Assembly: GCF_019399895.1 (NCBI RefSeq)
Contig: NC_091891.1
Coordinates: 186,001 to 250,000 of the forward strand
Direction of reading: 5' to 3'
Length of the DNA stretch: 64,000 bases
Source of the DNA: Cardiocondyla obscurior
Taxonomy: Eukaryota; Arthropoda; Insecta; Hymenoptera; Formicidae
Part shown: positions 24,044 to 33,399 of the stretch, piece by piece
How the letters are laid out: the number at the start of each line of letters is the position of its first letter
Position numbering within the stretch: position 1 is the stretch's first letter
Notes under the pieces: generated by a model
Told to the model about the DNA's origin: nothing
Seen by the model: the letters and a program-made list of their open reading frames with translations, nothing else
Database searches by the model: none
Position numbers and translations under genes: made by a program

Positions 24044-24654
24044 TTGGTTAGAAACTTTGGAAAGAATAAGGGAGGGAAATGGGAGTGAATGAAAGTATGA
24101 AAGAGGTTAAAAAAATAAAGAAATAAAATAAAGAGCGTCGGAAGCGGGGGTCCAAAGGTAGCATTTAAGGTAAAATAAGGCGGAATATAGTAAAGGCATG
24201 AATAAAAGTGTGATCTCTCTCTCTCTCGATGCGCAAGTAATAGAATAGAAGCGTAAAAAGGCGTAGGATATAAGTTTTATTTTTAGGAATAGTTGCAAGA
24301 AGAAAGAAGATTATAAAAGTAAAAATAAGTTAGAGATAAGACAAGTTGTAACGCGTAGATATGTAAGGGGGTAATGATGATGAGAAGGAAAAGTGTAAAA
24401 GAAAAGGAGGAATTTGTTAAGAAAAGGAAAAAGATATAAAAAGAAACAAAAAAGTGGCGGAAAGTATTTTGTTTTTGTTATATAGAAGTACGAAGTTTTA
24501 AGATATAGTTTATGGGAAAATGTAAAACAAATCTGTAAGATGCGAAAGTCCCGGTGTACCTCTAAGGAGATGAATAAACACCTTTATATATTTAATTTTT
24601 TTTTATCTTTTATTGTAATTTTAATTTTTGTTTTTTTTTCGATTTTAAAGATTT

Positions 24655-25190
24655 GATTTCGCAGCGCCAAGTTTTTTTTTTCTTTACATTATCTCATTAG
24701 TTTTATAAAAAGTATTTATTATTAAAGTACACATTTTATGTTCTATTTTGGGGAAGTCTTTTTTGGGGGGAATCTTAATTTTGTTTAAATATAATTTCTA
24801 TTTTCTTCAGGTTCTTGGCGCATTTATTTGATCTCATTAATTTTATGAAAAGTATTTGTTATTAAAGTACACATTTTATGGTCTATTTTTGGGGAGTATA
24901 ATTTTAAGGGAGTCTTTTTTTGGGGGAGTCTTGGTTTTGCTAAAAAACATTTTCGAGGACGCTTTTCTCGCTCGCCTATACTTGGCGCTTTTTTTGAACC
25001 TTTTTTTTAAAAAAGATCAATTTTTTGAAGGGATATCATTCATTTTGTAGTTAAAATCTTTTTGGGGGGAGTTTTGGTTTTGCTTAAAAACTTTTTTAAG
25101 AAAGCTTTTCTCGCGCACTTATACTTGGCGCTTTTTTAAACCTTTTTTTTTTTAAAAGTAAGTTTTTGGGGGGAATATCATTTATTTTAT
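24655..25190. repeat. Right arm of the GCGCCAAG foldback
   Basis: GATTTCGCAGCGCCAAG is followed by TTCTTGGCGCATTTATTTG and by two tandem versions of a segment. That segment contains GTTTTGGTTTTGCTTAAAAA, then TTTTCTCGC and TATACTTGGCGCTTTTTT (near 24930-24990 and 25065-25130). It is inverted relative to 18586-19040. Homology to 5860-6130 is also clear. Confidence 0.8.
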
Positions 25191-25269
25191 AGTTATAGTA
25201 TAATCTAGATACACGTTAGTGTTCTGCGTTACGTGCACAAGCAGCGTAATCGAGCGTGTCATTACGCGA

Positions 25270-25580
25270 GATTTTTTATTCTGAGCTATTGAGATGTTTG
25301 GATCTCAACAACGGTCTAACCAATCGCTTTCTAAACGTGTTCCTTTATATATAAGTTTGTACATAAAATACACGTTTTTTGTTTTATCTATTTTTGCTGT
25401 ACGATTGATACTTTTTAGAACAATGTTCAAATAAAATTGATGCTATAACAAGTTCGGGGTAAACTTGTGTCACACTTGTACGGTTCAACATGTGTTTGTA
25501 ATATTATAGAAAATAGAATGGGCCCCATGCGACGCCCAAACTCGTGAGACGCACCAAATTAATTTTTTTTGTCTCTCCGT
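25270..25580. repeat. Dispersed repeat shared with 54140-54340 (and inverted near 49055)
   Basis: The words GAGCTATTGAGAT, CAACCAATCGCTTTCTAAA, then ATAGAATGGGCCCCAT and CTCGTGAGACGCACC occur in the same order at 54160-54310. Part of it is inverted at 49055-49095. No coding content. The element type is not identified. Confidence 0.75.
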
Positions 25581-25764
25581 TGTAGTGTGGCAAGGGCTTA
25601 GGCCCCGCCACTAGACGGCAGACGCCGTCCCTGAGGGGACGGGCAGACACCGACCCGGACAATACCGAACGCACCAAGCAAGTTTCGTCGGGCGACCACC
25701 GGCCCGACGATGGCGCACGCCGCTGAGGTAAGAGTGGGAGCTCCCCTACTCTCATCTCGGCGGC

Positions 25765-25771
25765 TATATAA
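25765..25771 (+). promoter_or_regulatory. TATA box in a GC-rich, LTR-like leader
   Basis: TATATAA lies in GGCGGCTATATAAGCCGAG, with GC-rich flanks and a possible initiator (CAGTACC) about 25 bp downstream. It would drive rightward transcription into the Gypsy pol region. Inferred from sequence only. Confidence 0.5.
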
Positions 25772-26044
25772 GCCGAGTTCGCGGCAGAGCCAGTACCTTG
25801 TCTGATCCGAATCCTAGGACCGACCACATCCTCCCAACTCCGATAGGCTTCGGGCGCTTCCGAAGCCCTCTCTCGTACTCTCCGACTCGGGCGCTCCCGA
25901 GTCGTTCCCGGGTGCTCCCAGTGAGAGTCTTCCGCTGCTTTAGGCGCTCCCAAGGCAGAGTAACTTCAGGTTCCTGGAGACCTCAGGCGCTCCCGAGGCT
26001 CCACCACCGAGGCGACCGGATACCGCCGGCGCCCCCGGCTAGTC

Positions 26045-26292
26045 CGGGCCACCGAGATCCCCTGGATGGGCGCTCCCGTCCAGGTTGCAGGATCTATCGT
26101 ACGGCACACCGTCGACGACATCGCCGCGGTCGGGCGCTCCCGACTGCCGCCGCTTCCAGGACATTCAGTGCCACACCGAGATCCCCTGGACAGGCGCTCC
26201 CGTCCAGGCCGTAGGATCCGTCGTACGGCACGCTGCCGACGATACCGCCGCGGTCGGGCGCTCCCGACTGCCGCTCTCCGGGTTATCCCGGA
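26045..26292. repeat. Tandem duplication, unit about 125 bp, GC-rich
   Basis: GAGATCCCCTGGA...GGCGCTCCCGTCCAGG...CGCCGCGGTCGGGCGCTCCC occurs at about 26056-26150 and again at about 26179-26270 with few changes. GGCGCTCCCG also recurs singly from 25850 onward. It precedes and is fused in frame to pol, so it inflates the apparent ORF start. Confidence 0.75.
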
Positions 26293-26319
26293 CAACCTTC
26301 GGTTCTTTTGGAAAAATTA

Positions 26320-28331
26320 ACTTGAGAACAATTAATGGTGCGTATACAACAGATGGCCTGATCAAGGTAAAAGCGAAAATAATGAATATAGAAAAATATA
26401 TAAATGTATTTATAATTAATAATAATAATTTCAAGCATGACTTCCTAATAGGATTAGATTGCATAAAAAAGTTCAAATTGAGTCAAAATGAAAAGCTCGA
26501 AATAGAACAAAAAAATTCTGATCCAACAGAAATGAAAGAATTTGAAATAAATTTCAATGAAAATGTTGATACAGAAAATTTCAATACAATAACCAGTCAC
26601 TTGAATAATCAAGAAGAAGAAACAATAATGAATTTATTAGACAAATATAAGAATATATTTGCAAAAGATAAATATGATATAGGTATGGTAAAAGATTATG
26701 AAGCTAGAATAGACCTCATAATAGATAAGTACTGCAGCAAAAGACCATATAGATGCTCAATTAAGGATCAGAAAGAGATAGAATACCAAATTTCAGAATT
26801 ACTGAAAAGAAATATAATAGAAGAATCATACAGTCCTTTTGCTGCTCCAGTAACGTTAGCTTACAAAAAAGATGAAAACAGGAAATCAAGATTGTGCATA
26901 GATTTCAGAGATTTAAATAAAATCATAGTTCCACAAGCACAGCCTTTTCCGCTAATAAGGGACCTGGTAATAAAGGCAAGAAATTGTAAAATATTCTCAA
27001 AACTTGATATAAATTCGGCATTTTGGACTATACCTCTACGAATTCAAGATAGAAGAATAACAGGCTTTGTAACTCAAAATGGCCAATATCAATGGACCTG
27101 CCTACCATTTGGACTCAAAACATCACCAGCAATTTTCCAAAGGATCTTAAGCAATATTATCAGAAAACATAATTTATCAGATTTCACAGTCAATTATATA
27201 GATGACATACTAATATTTTCAAAAAATTTCGAAGAGCATATAGATCATCTGTCAAAATTATTAGATGCAATTATGCAAGAAGGATTCAGACTAAAACTTT
27301 CAAAGTGCACATTCGCATTAGACTCCGTACAGTATTTAGGTCATATAATAAAATACAACTCAATCTCTCCAATGAAAGATAATCTAATCTCAATAAAGAA
27401 TTTTCCAGTCCCAAAAAATCAAAAAAACGTGAGACAGTTTTTAGGTAAGATTAATTTTTATAACGAATATGTACCTAAGATTTCACTATTGTTGGAACCA
27501 CTGCACAATTTACTACGAAAAGGGCAAAAATTCATTTGGTCTGAAAAATGCCAAGAAGCCTTTGAATATATGAAAAACTTCCTATGCACACAACCAGTTT
27601 TAGCAATCTTTGATCCAGATCTACCAATACACATCTATACAGATACAAGTATAGAAGGCACAGGCGCTGTACTAAAACAGTCGCAATTAAATGAAGTTTC
27701 AAAAACAGAAAAACCAGTGGCATATTTTTCGAGAAAACTAAATAAATCGCAAAAAAGAAAAAAAGCAATTTATTTAGAATGTATAGCTATAAAAGAATCG
27801 GTAAAATACTGGCAACACTGGCTCATAGGTAAACGCTTCATGGTATTTTCAGATCATAAACCATTGGAGAATATGAACATAAAAAGTAGAACAGATGAAG
27901 AATTAGGTGATCTCACTTATTATCTTTCACAGTTCGATTTTGAAATAAGATACCACCCAGGTAAAGATAATCTAGAGGCAGACTGCTTGAGCAGAAATCC
28001 CGTATTAGGACCCGAAAAAGATGAAGAAGATAAAATAAAGTATTTAAACTTTATAAAATTAGAAGATATCTTTAAAGATCAAGAAAATAATCAGAGTATT
28101 CATCATGATAGAGATAAATTAATTCTCAAAAATCAAGTATATTACAAAAAAACAAAAAACAAGAACAAAATTGTTTTATCAGAGAATTTTTGCAAAAGAC
28201 TATTGGAAGATACGCACAAAAAATTTTGTCATATTGGAATAAACCAAATGCAACAAAAAATATTGCCTTACTATACGGCTGCGAATATAAAAGAATCACA
28301 AACACATCAAAAACACCTGCAAAAGTTGTGA
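26320..28331 (+). pseudogene. Gypsy Pol: protease remnant, reverse transcriptase, RNase H
   Basis: The frame is open for about 670 codons after the junction near 26310. HDFLIGLDCI is the end of the aspartic protease. Then come FAAPVTLAYKKD and RLCIDFRDLN, FSKLDINSAFWTI, LPFGLKTSPAIFQ and VNYIDDILIFS (the YIDD catalytic box, about 27190). RNase H follows (IYTDTSIEGTGAVL, FSDHKPLENM), then the start of the integrase zinc finger (HKKFCHIGINQMQQKI). TDTS has Asp in the expected RNase H position. It ends at a stop at 28331 inside the HHCC finger, a frameshift relative to the downstream integrase. RT and RNase H look catalytically complete. Confidence 0.9.
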
Positions 28332-28339
28332 AATTTGTA

Positions 28340-29318
28340 TAAAAAATTAATCAAGAGGACAACAGATAATCGGCTTAATGTCACATCTTGGCCCTGCTAA
28401 AGCTCCGTTTGAGATAGTTTCAATAGACACAATAGGTGGTCTCGGAGGTTCACGGTCCACAAAAAAATACTTACATCTACTAGTTGATCATTTTACAAGA
28501 TTTGTCTATATATTAACATCAAAAACTCAAAATACAAATAATTTTATTAAACTTACAGAAATCGCATTGAAAGATCATAACATTCAGGTACTCTTAACAG
28601 ATCAATACCCAGGTATAAATTCCAAAGATTTCAAAGACTTCCTAGAAAACAAGAACATTACAATGGTCTTTACAGGAGTCAATGCACCATTTTCAAATGG
28701 CCTGAAAGAAAGGCTCAACCAAACTCTAATAAATAAAATAAGATGTGCAATAAATAAAAAAAAAATAAATGCGCTTGGACGACCATTGCACATAATTGTG
28801 TGAATAAATATAACGAAACTGAACACACAGTAACAAAGTTCAGTCCAAATCATTTGTTATATGGTGAAGATACATCAGCATTACCAAAAGAATTGAAAAA
28901 AAATATTCAAAGTAGTAATAACCTAGAAAAAGATAGGGCTATTGCTCTCGAAAACAGTATAAAATACCATAACTATAATAAGTTGTTATACGATAAAAAT
29001 AAAAAGATATATGACTTCAAAGCTGGAGACTTAGTATATGTTGAAAACGGTAATAGGCTGAACCGAAAAAAATTAGATGAACTAAGAATAGGACCATTTA
29101 GAATTTTGAAAAAAGTATCAAACTTAATGTACGAAATAGACACAGGATACAAAAAATCAGAGTCAAATCTGTTCCACGTCTCGAAGCTCACCCCAACACC
29201 AAGCACTTCAACTGAAACATCGCCTACAACAAATGAAATTCATTGTATAGAGTCAAATAGCTTGCAACAGATTTTTGTACCAAATTCGGAGCCAAAAATC
29301 TCACCCTGGGGGGGGGAG
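28340..29318 (+). pseudogene. Gypsy integrase core and C-terminal domain
   Basis: A frame at 28378-28803 has VSIDTIGG (first Asp), LLTDQYPG (second Asp) and GLKERLNQTL (Glu), the DDE triad of retroviral-type integrases. It shifts at about 28800 into 28800-29324 with FSPNHLLYGE, AGDLVYVENGNRLNRKKLDE and RIGPFRILKKV, the GPF/Y-type C-terminal domain, and ends just before the polypurine tract. The mid-integrase frameshift and the break from the upstream RT frame make it non-functional. Confidence 0.88.
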
Positions 29319-29319
29319 A

Positions 29320-29641
29320 TGTAAGGATCTATCCTTATAGAGTTAATTAAATTACGCGCGCTATGAGATCGATAAGTCAGATCTCTGTATGGCCTCTGTA
29401 TGAATGACTGAGTGAATGATTGATGTGGCGATCAGCGTGATAATGCACTTTATACTAATCAAAATGATATGAAAACTTATAAGAGTAATCCAGAGTCAAA
29501 TTTGTGAATAATAACATTGAATGTTGTTTCTTCGTTATTTACAGGTAGGGATTACTAATTAGATTAAGCTTTTAATGTATTTTAATTAAAATAATAAAAT
29601 ATCTTCGTTATTTACAGAGAACCAATTCATGTTTTATTACA
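29320..29641 (+). repeat. 3' LTR of the Gypsy element
   Basis: It begins TGTAAGGATCTATCC right after the polypurine tract CCCTGGGGGGGGGAGA and ends TTTTATTACA, the TG...CA form of LTRs, 322 bp. TTCGTTATTTACAG occurs twice inside. No second LTR lies in the window, so age cannot be read. Confidence 0.75.
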
Positions 29642-30397
29642 CTAAAATAATATAATAAAAGAAATATTATATATATATATACATACAGAATGTTAACACG
29701 ATAAAGTGAATAAGTGTGCGGCGCAAATACAATGTGCCGGTGGGCGCGTTGGCTCTTTCGATCGCGGATCGATGTAACGCGTGCGCTAGACGTAAATTCG
29801 CGGATGGTCGCGGATGCCCCACGTGAGGCGCGGTGGGTGGCGCGAAATCGTGGGCGCGGTGTTCGGCGCGGATCGTCGATTTCGTGATCGGTCCTGGCGG
29901 AAGGGCCGGCGGCACGCGGGCCGCGGGCGCGAAACAGTGGGCGCGGTTTGCGGCGCGGATCGTAGATCTCGTGATCGGTCCTGTCGGGCGGACCGGCGGT
30001 ATGCAGGACGCGGGCGCGGAGTGACGGGCGAGGCCCGCCGTGCTATGGGTCGCGGTACAGAATGATCTAGCTCGCGGTCTGAAATCTCTATGCGTCGGTG
30101 GATCGCGGTGGACGCGATGCGCTTGGGCAGGATGCACCTTGACCTGTGTCGTTAGCCAAGAGTTCTTGGCCGAGGCGGAGATCTCTCCACCCCGTGGATC
30201 ACGACGGTGCGACGGGATCTTAAATGCGTTTCGAGTCTTTCCGTGCCGCAGACGTAGGATCGAGAGTCCTCGAAGGAGGCGGAGTGCGCTCCACCCCACG
30301 AGCTAGTCGTGCGTTCGGTCAGAGTTCGTAACCAGAGGATCGTGAGCGCCAGGATCTCCTGGCCGAGACGAAGTTCGCTTCACCCCGTGGTTTTGTG
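29642..30397. other. GC-rich non-coding block with tandem repeats
   Basis: After an AT-rich start, the block becomes very GC-rich. A unit of about 93 bp (GTGGGCGCGG...GGCGCGGATCG...GTGATCGGTCCTG) occurs twice at about 29843-30020. A looser unit (CTTGGCCGAGGCGGAG...CCACCCCGTGG) occurs three times between 30160 and 30395. It resembles the leader at 25580-26310 in style. No gene was recognised, and the long ORFs here are a composition effect. Confidence 0.45.
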
Positions 30398-30410
30398 AGT
30401 AGATGTATAC

Positions 30411-30750
30411 TGAGCGGTTCTGGATCACTACGTGTTAGTGTATCCGTGTGACCTAGGGCGAGAGGTAATGACGTCACGCGGGGAGGGGGGTGTTAATCGT
30501 TCCCTCTCGCTCGCACTCGTTCGCGCCGCCCATCATCTCCTTTCGCTCGCACCGCCCATCGTCTCCTCTCGCTCGCACCCGTTGAACGCACGGAGCGGTT
30601 CTGGATCACTACGTGTTAGTGTATCCGTGTGACCTAAAGCGAGGGGTAATGATGTCACGCGGGGAAAGGGGGTGTTAACGGTTCTGAATCCGTGAGACCT
30701 AGGGCAAGGGGTAATGACGTCATGCGGAAAGGGAGTGGGTATTTATAAAT
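30411..30750 (+). promoter_or_regulatory. Subterminal tandem modules with TGACGTCA sites and a TATA-like box
   Basis: Three modules start near 30411, 30593 and 30680. They share GGTTCTGGATCACTACGTG (first two), GACCTAGGGC and GGTAATGACGTCACGCGGGG. The palindrome TGACGTCA (the CREB/ATF consensus) is perfect in modules 1 and 3 and is TGATGTCA in module 2. ATTTATAAAT follows at 30741-30750. The same array is inverted in the other arm (about 44050-44390). It is likely a terminal enhancer/promoter. Its inward direction is opposite to the arm genes, so what it drives is unclear. Confidence 0.55.
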
Positions 30751-31330
30751 CGCCCCTGTGTCGGCGATTCTAGGAACGAATTGTTTAGAAAATAATAACA
30801 ACATCGAAACTCTGAAATGCAATATTATTTTTAAAAATGATAAGCGTGTCGTCGCGCAGCGGCATGTTTATGCGGCATCGCGACTTTCAAAGGAGTCGCA
30901 ATTTTTTCAAAAAGGTTGTGTGGCGTCGCGGCGGCAACGGGCGGCGACGGCGGCAAGCGGCAGATCGCAAGGTATCGCGCCCATCGTTCCCTCTCGCTCG
31001 CACTCGTACGCGCCACCTATCGTTCTCTCTCGCTTGCACCCGTTCGCGCCGCCTATCGTTTATCAACGATTCTTTTATGCGCTTATACGATTCGAATGCA
31101 GGTGACGCTGTACACACCCCCCGGCTAATCGCTCCTCCTTATCTTATTTCTTTCTCTCTCAGATGCATACGTTACATATGAACAAGGCGGATTCATGAGG
31201 TGGGATTTACGCCTCACAATTATAAAGAAGATGAAGGATGGAATAAAAATAATTAAAAATGTTACATATAGAATACAAAGTATATATTTTTTAAATATGC
31301 GATACAATGTATTTCATTATACTTTTTTTC
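30751..31330. other. Outer non-coding part of the left arm
   Basis: GC-rich, with repeated TCGTTCCCTCTCGCTCGCAC words near 30530-30580 and 30980-31050, then AT-rich DNA with no gene. It is mirrored in the right arm at 43470-44045. ORFs here exist in several frames on both strands and look like composition artefacts. Confidence 0.6.
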
Positions 31331-32047
31331 TTACACATTTATTATAATCGCAAGCATTTCACAATCTATAATTTGTTGTTCGTCGAAGGAATCGCTGCTG
31401 CGTACAGCGCTCACCGCTTCGGTACGACTTCTTGATGCGGAAGCGATTTTACAAAATTGCTCATATTTGTCGTCGATCTTCGGTAGGGCTTTGATGAGTA
31501 CGTTGAATTTCAAAGCGACGCAATCATCAAAATCCAACATTTGCGTGAACGTAGCCTCGGTCATAGCCATACGTGCGTCGAAAGATTCAAGTCGCACAAA
31601 TTTCATTTCGTTCATATAACATATTCGCACTGTGAGCGAACCTATGTTCAAACAGTCGTATGGTTGCTTCGGTCGATCGCGAAGCATATTCTGAATTGTC
31701 CGTCGATGCTCGCAGAGTTCCTTCCAGGTGTCAAGCAACATCGACAATTCATCTCCTCGATTATCGCCTACGATGATCTCCACAAAACTACGCGGACCAA
31801 CGTTCACGCCGATCTCGAGATATTTGTATCCCGTGCGGGTCAGCGGGTATCGCCTGCATAGTAAGCGCGTCACGTATCGTTTCGGTGGGACGCTGGAAAT
31901 TAAATAAGAACAATCGTGAATATTAATATATTAATTTTAAAGAAAATAATTTTTATAATAAAAAAATACTTACTCGTTAGATGAGGAGGGTTCATTACCG
32001 CAATCAATTCGACGCACTTTGTAGCAATTTCTCTCGGTGTAATACAT
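31331..32047 (-). CDS. PC4-like small protein, spliced, intact copy
   Basis: Exon 1 (32047-31974, ATG giving MYYTERNCYK) joins exon 2 (31892-31331) across a GTAAGT...CCAG intron with phase kept (about 211 codons in total; the frame is also open further upstream). The core LEIGVNVGPRSFVEIIV...GDELSMLLDTWKELCE resembles the PC4/p15 single-stranded-DNA-binding fold pattern (a beta strand, then a Leu-rich strand, then a Trp-containing helix). That assignment is only by eye. Short simple-repeat sequence encodes a Thr-rich stretch before the ATG. The other arm's copy is dead. In the family context it may bind DNA during replication or late transcription. Confidence 0.5.
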
Positions 32048-32369
32048 TGTCGTATTCGTAATCGTAGACGTAATCGTAGACGTTGTCGTAATCGTTGCTG
32101 CTGTTGCGGCCAAAGCGAAAAATGTACTGATCGCACGATCAGAGGGTACCTCGAGTCGAGGACGGTTGTAAAAAAAATCCCCTCTTTCATTATTTAAAAT
32201 TTTGCATAGAGTGGAGTAATATAAAACGCAGTTAGACAAATTATCGGAGAGGGTAATTAAAAAATAGTGATTGGTAGAAGGTAATTGAGAGACGGTAATT
32301 AGGAGAGGGGTAAAATAATCCAAAGGCGCAGAAGTATAAGTATGAAAAAAAAAACAGTTTATTCAAAAA

Positions 32370-32927
32370 TTATACATTATCATCATTTTGACGGTTACGC
32401 CACCAATTGTACAATTTAAATACATTTTGCACGGCGCAATTTTTGGAATGTCTCCTACAGCGGAAAGTATTCGAATCGTTTAAATCGCTAAGTGATTCAA
32501 CATGTTCGAAATCATCTTCGATGTTTCTGACGATCAGATTGTCCGTGTAGAATTTGTGACCATCGTCATAGTCGTCGCCATAGTAATCCTCTTCAAGCAT
32601 ATCTCGCAGCCAATCCCGTTTCTCGAGTCCTTTGACGTATACGATGGCGTGATCGTAGCAATCTTTCTCGTTCTGTAGGGCCCTGATGATCTGGCGTTTA
32701 GCCTGACTGTACGGAACGTCCCCGTCTTCCCACGCTATACCGTGATGATTTCGTACCAATCAGGTAACGAGGCGTCTGTCGTCTCGCGATACAACACCCC
32801 ATGGCATAAGCTTTGCAAAGACGTAATGCGCAAGAACGGTACCACCTCGCAGCACCGCCGCTTCCTTCACGACGAAACGTCGTCCGATGGGACATTCTTG
32901 GAGATCGACGATCGTTGGCGTGGACAT
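32370..32927 (-). pseudogene. 185-codon gene, nonsense copy (see 41886)
   Basis: The reading from ATG 32927 matches the intact copy at 41886-42440 nearly throughout. A TGA replaces the TGG at the codon after RRLVT (about 32760), splitting it. The rest (LVRNHHGIAWEDG...) is open to 32370. Confidence 0.85.
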
Positions 32928-33045
32928 AATGATGATGATGATGATGATGATAACGATGCGACTCGATCGGAGGAAATTTCGTTACTGAACACGCGCGAGC
33001 GTATTCGTCAATCTTTTAATTTTATCCCCTCTTTTCCAAATTGTA

Positions 33046-33288
33046 TTACTTTTTTAAATGCTTCGAGACAAAATCCGTCACGCGTTCCTGAAGTCGTTCG
33101 CTTCGCGACTTCTTATCCGTTTGCGTGGCTACGTCAACCACTGTGTTTCCCGTAGATGTCACTCGATACGTCATTCCTCTGTTCAATAAGTGATCCGTCG
33201 GTCTAGGATCCGTTTGCGTAGTTTTATCTTCCTTCATGCGACTCGCGTTCTTACACCAACAAGATGGTTGATACTTTGAAGGTTTCAT
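33046..33288 (-). CDS. 80-residue protein with two TQT motifs, left copy
   Basis: ATG at 33288 (MKPSKYQPSCWC). A small, basic, hydrophilic protein of no recognised family. It has DKTTQTD at residues 21-27 and DVATQTD at 52-58, both matching the TQT core of linear motifs that bind dynein light chain LC8 (the first fits the KxTQT consensus). A CWC triplet lies near the N-terminus, and there is a basic helix-like C-terminus. It is conserved almost identically in the other arm (41515-41757). Function is unknown; the LC8 idea is an inference. Confidence 0.6.
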   Translation of the reverse strand: MKPSKYQPSCWCKNASRMKEDKTTQTDPRPTDHLLNRGMTYRVTSTGNTVVDVATQTDKKSRSERLQERVTDFVSKHLKK

Positions 33289-33399
33289 GACGATGATAAG
33301 AATCTCTTTTTCTATCGATGTTACGTATATGACAGAAAGGAAGCGAATACGCAACGTTCATCGATTCACCGCTTTACATACACACGTCGAAGATCGTTT

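Larger units (their letters stand above)
19041..24648 (+). mobile_element. Non-LTR retrotransposon (LINE), purine-biased sense strand
   Basis: It contains an ORF1 (19623-20706) and an ORF2 with endonuclease and reverse transcriptase (20736-24043). It sits in the loop of the GCGCCAAG foldback. AGATTT occurs at both edges (19035-19040 and 24649-24654), a possible target-site duplication. The first 200 bp contain a block of about 95 bp (19057-19155) also present at 50391-50490, which may be 5' sequence or an older repeat. The 3' end is T-rich after GAATAAACACC and lacks a clear poly(A). The clade was not determined. Confidence 0.8.
26320..29641 (+). mobile_element. Ty3/Gypsy LTR retrotransposon, gag missing
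   Basis: The pol region runs 26320-29318, followed by a G-rich polypurine tract and a 3' LTR at 29320-29641. Gag and most of the protease are absent. The sequence changes abruptly from GC-rich repeats to AT-rich coding DNA near 26310, so the element is 5' truncated or recombined. A related element left an integrase tail at 51300-51478. Confidence 0.85.

Noticed and set aside
25504..26295. Overlapping ORFs on both strands in GC-rich DNA
   Set aside because: They repeat with the 125-bp tandem unit and the GGCGCTCCCG word, with no domain. Only the downstream pol part is real.
29667..30299. 210-codon Arg/Ala/His-rich ORF
   Set aside because: It lies in GC-rich tandem repeats, has no motif, and the opposite strand is equally open. 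Judged compositional.
30751..31307. Small ORFs near the arm ends (mirrored at 43491-44040)
   Set aside because: They occur in several overlapping frames on both strands in repetitive GC-rich sequence. Conservation is explained by the inverted repeat itself.
32742..33155. 137-codon plus-strand ORF
   Set aside because: It overlaps the minus-strand 185-codon gene and its upstream spacer, whose homologue is intact in the other arm. It is a shadow frame.
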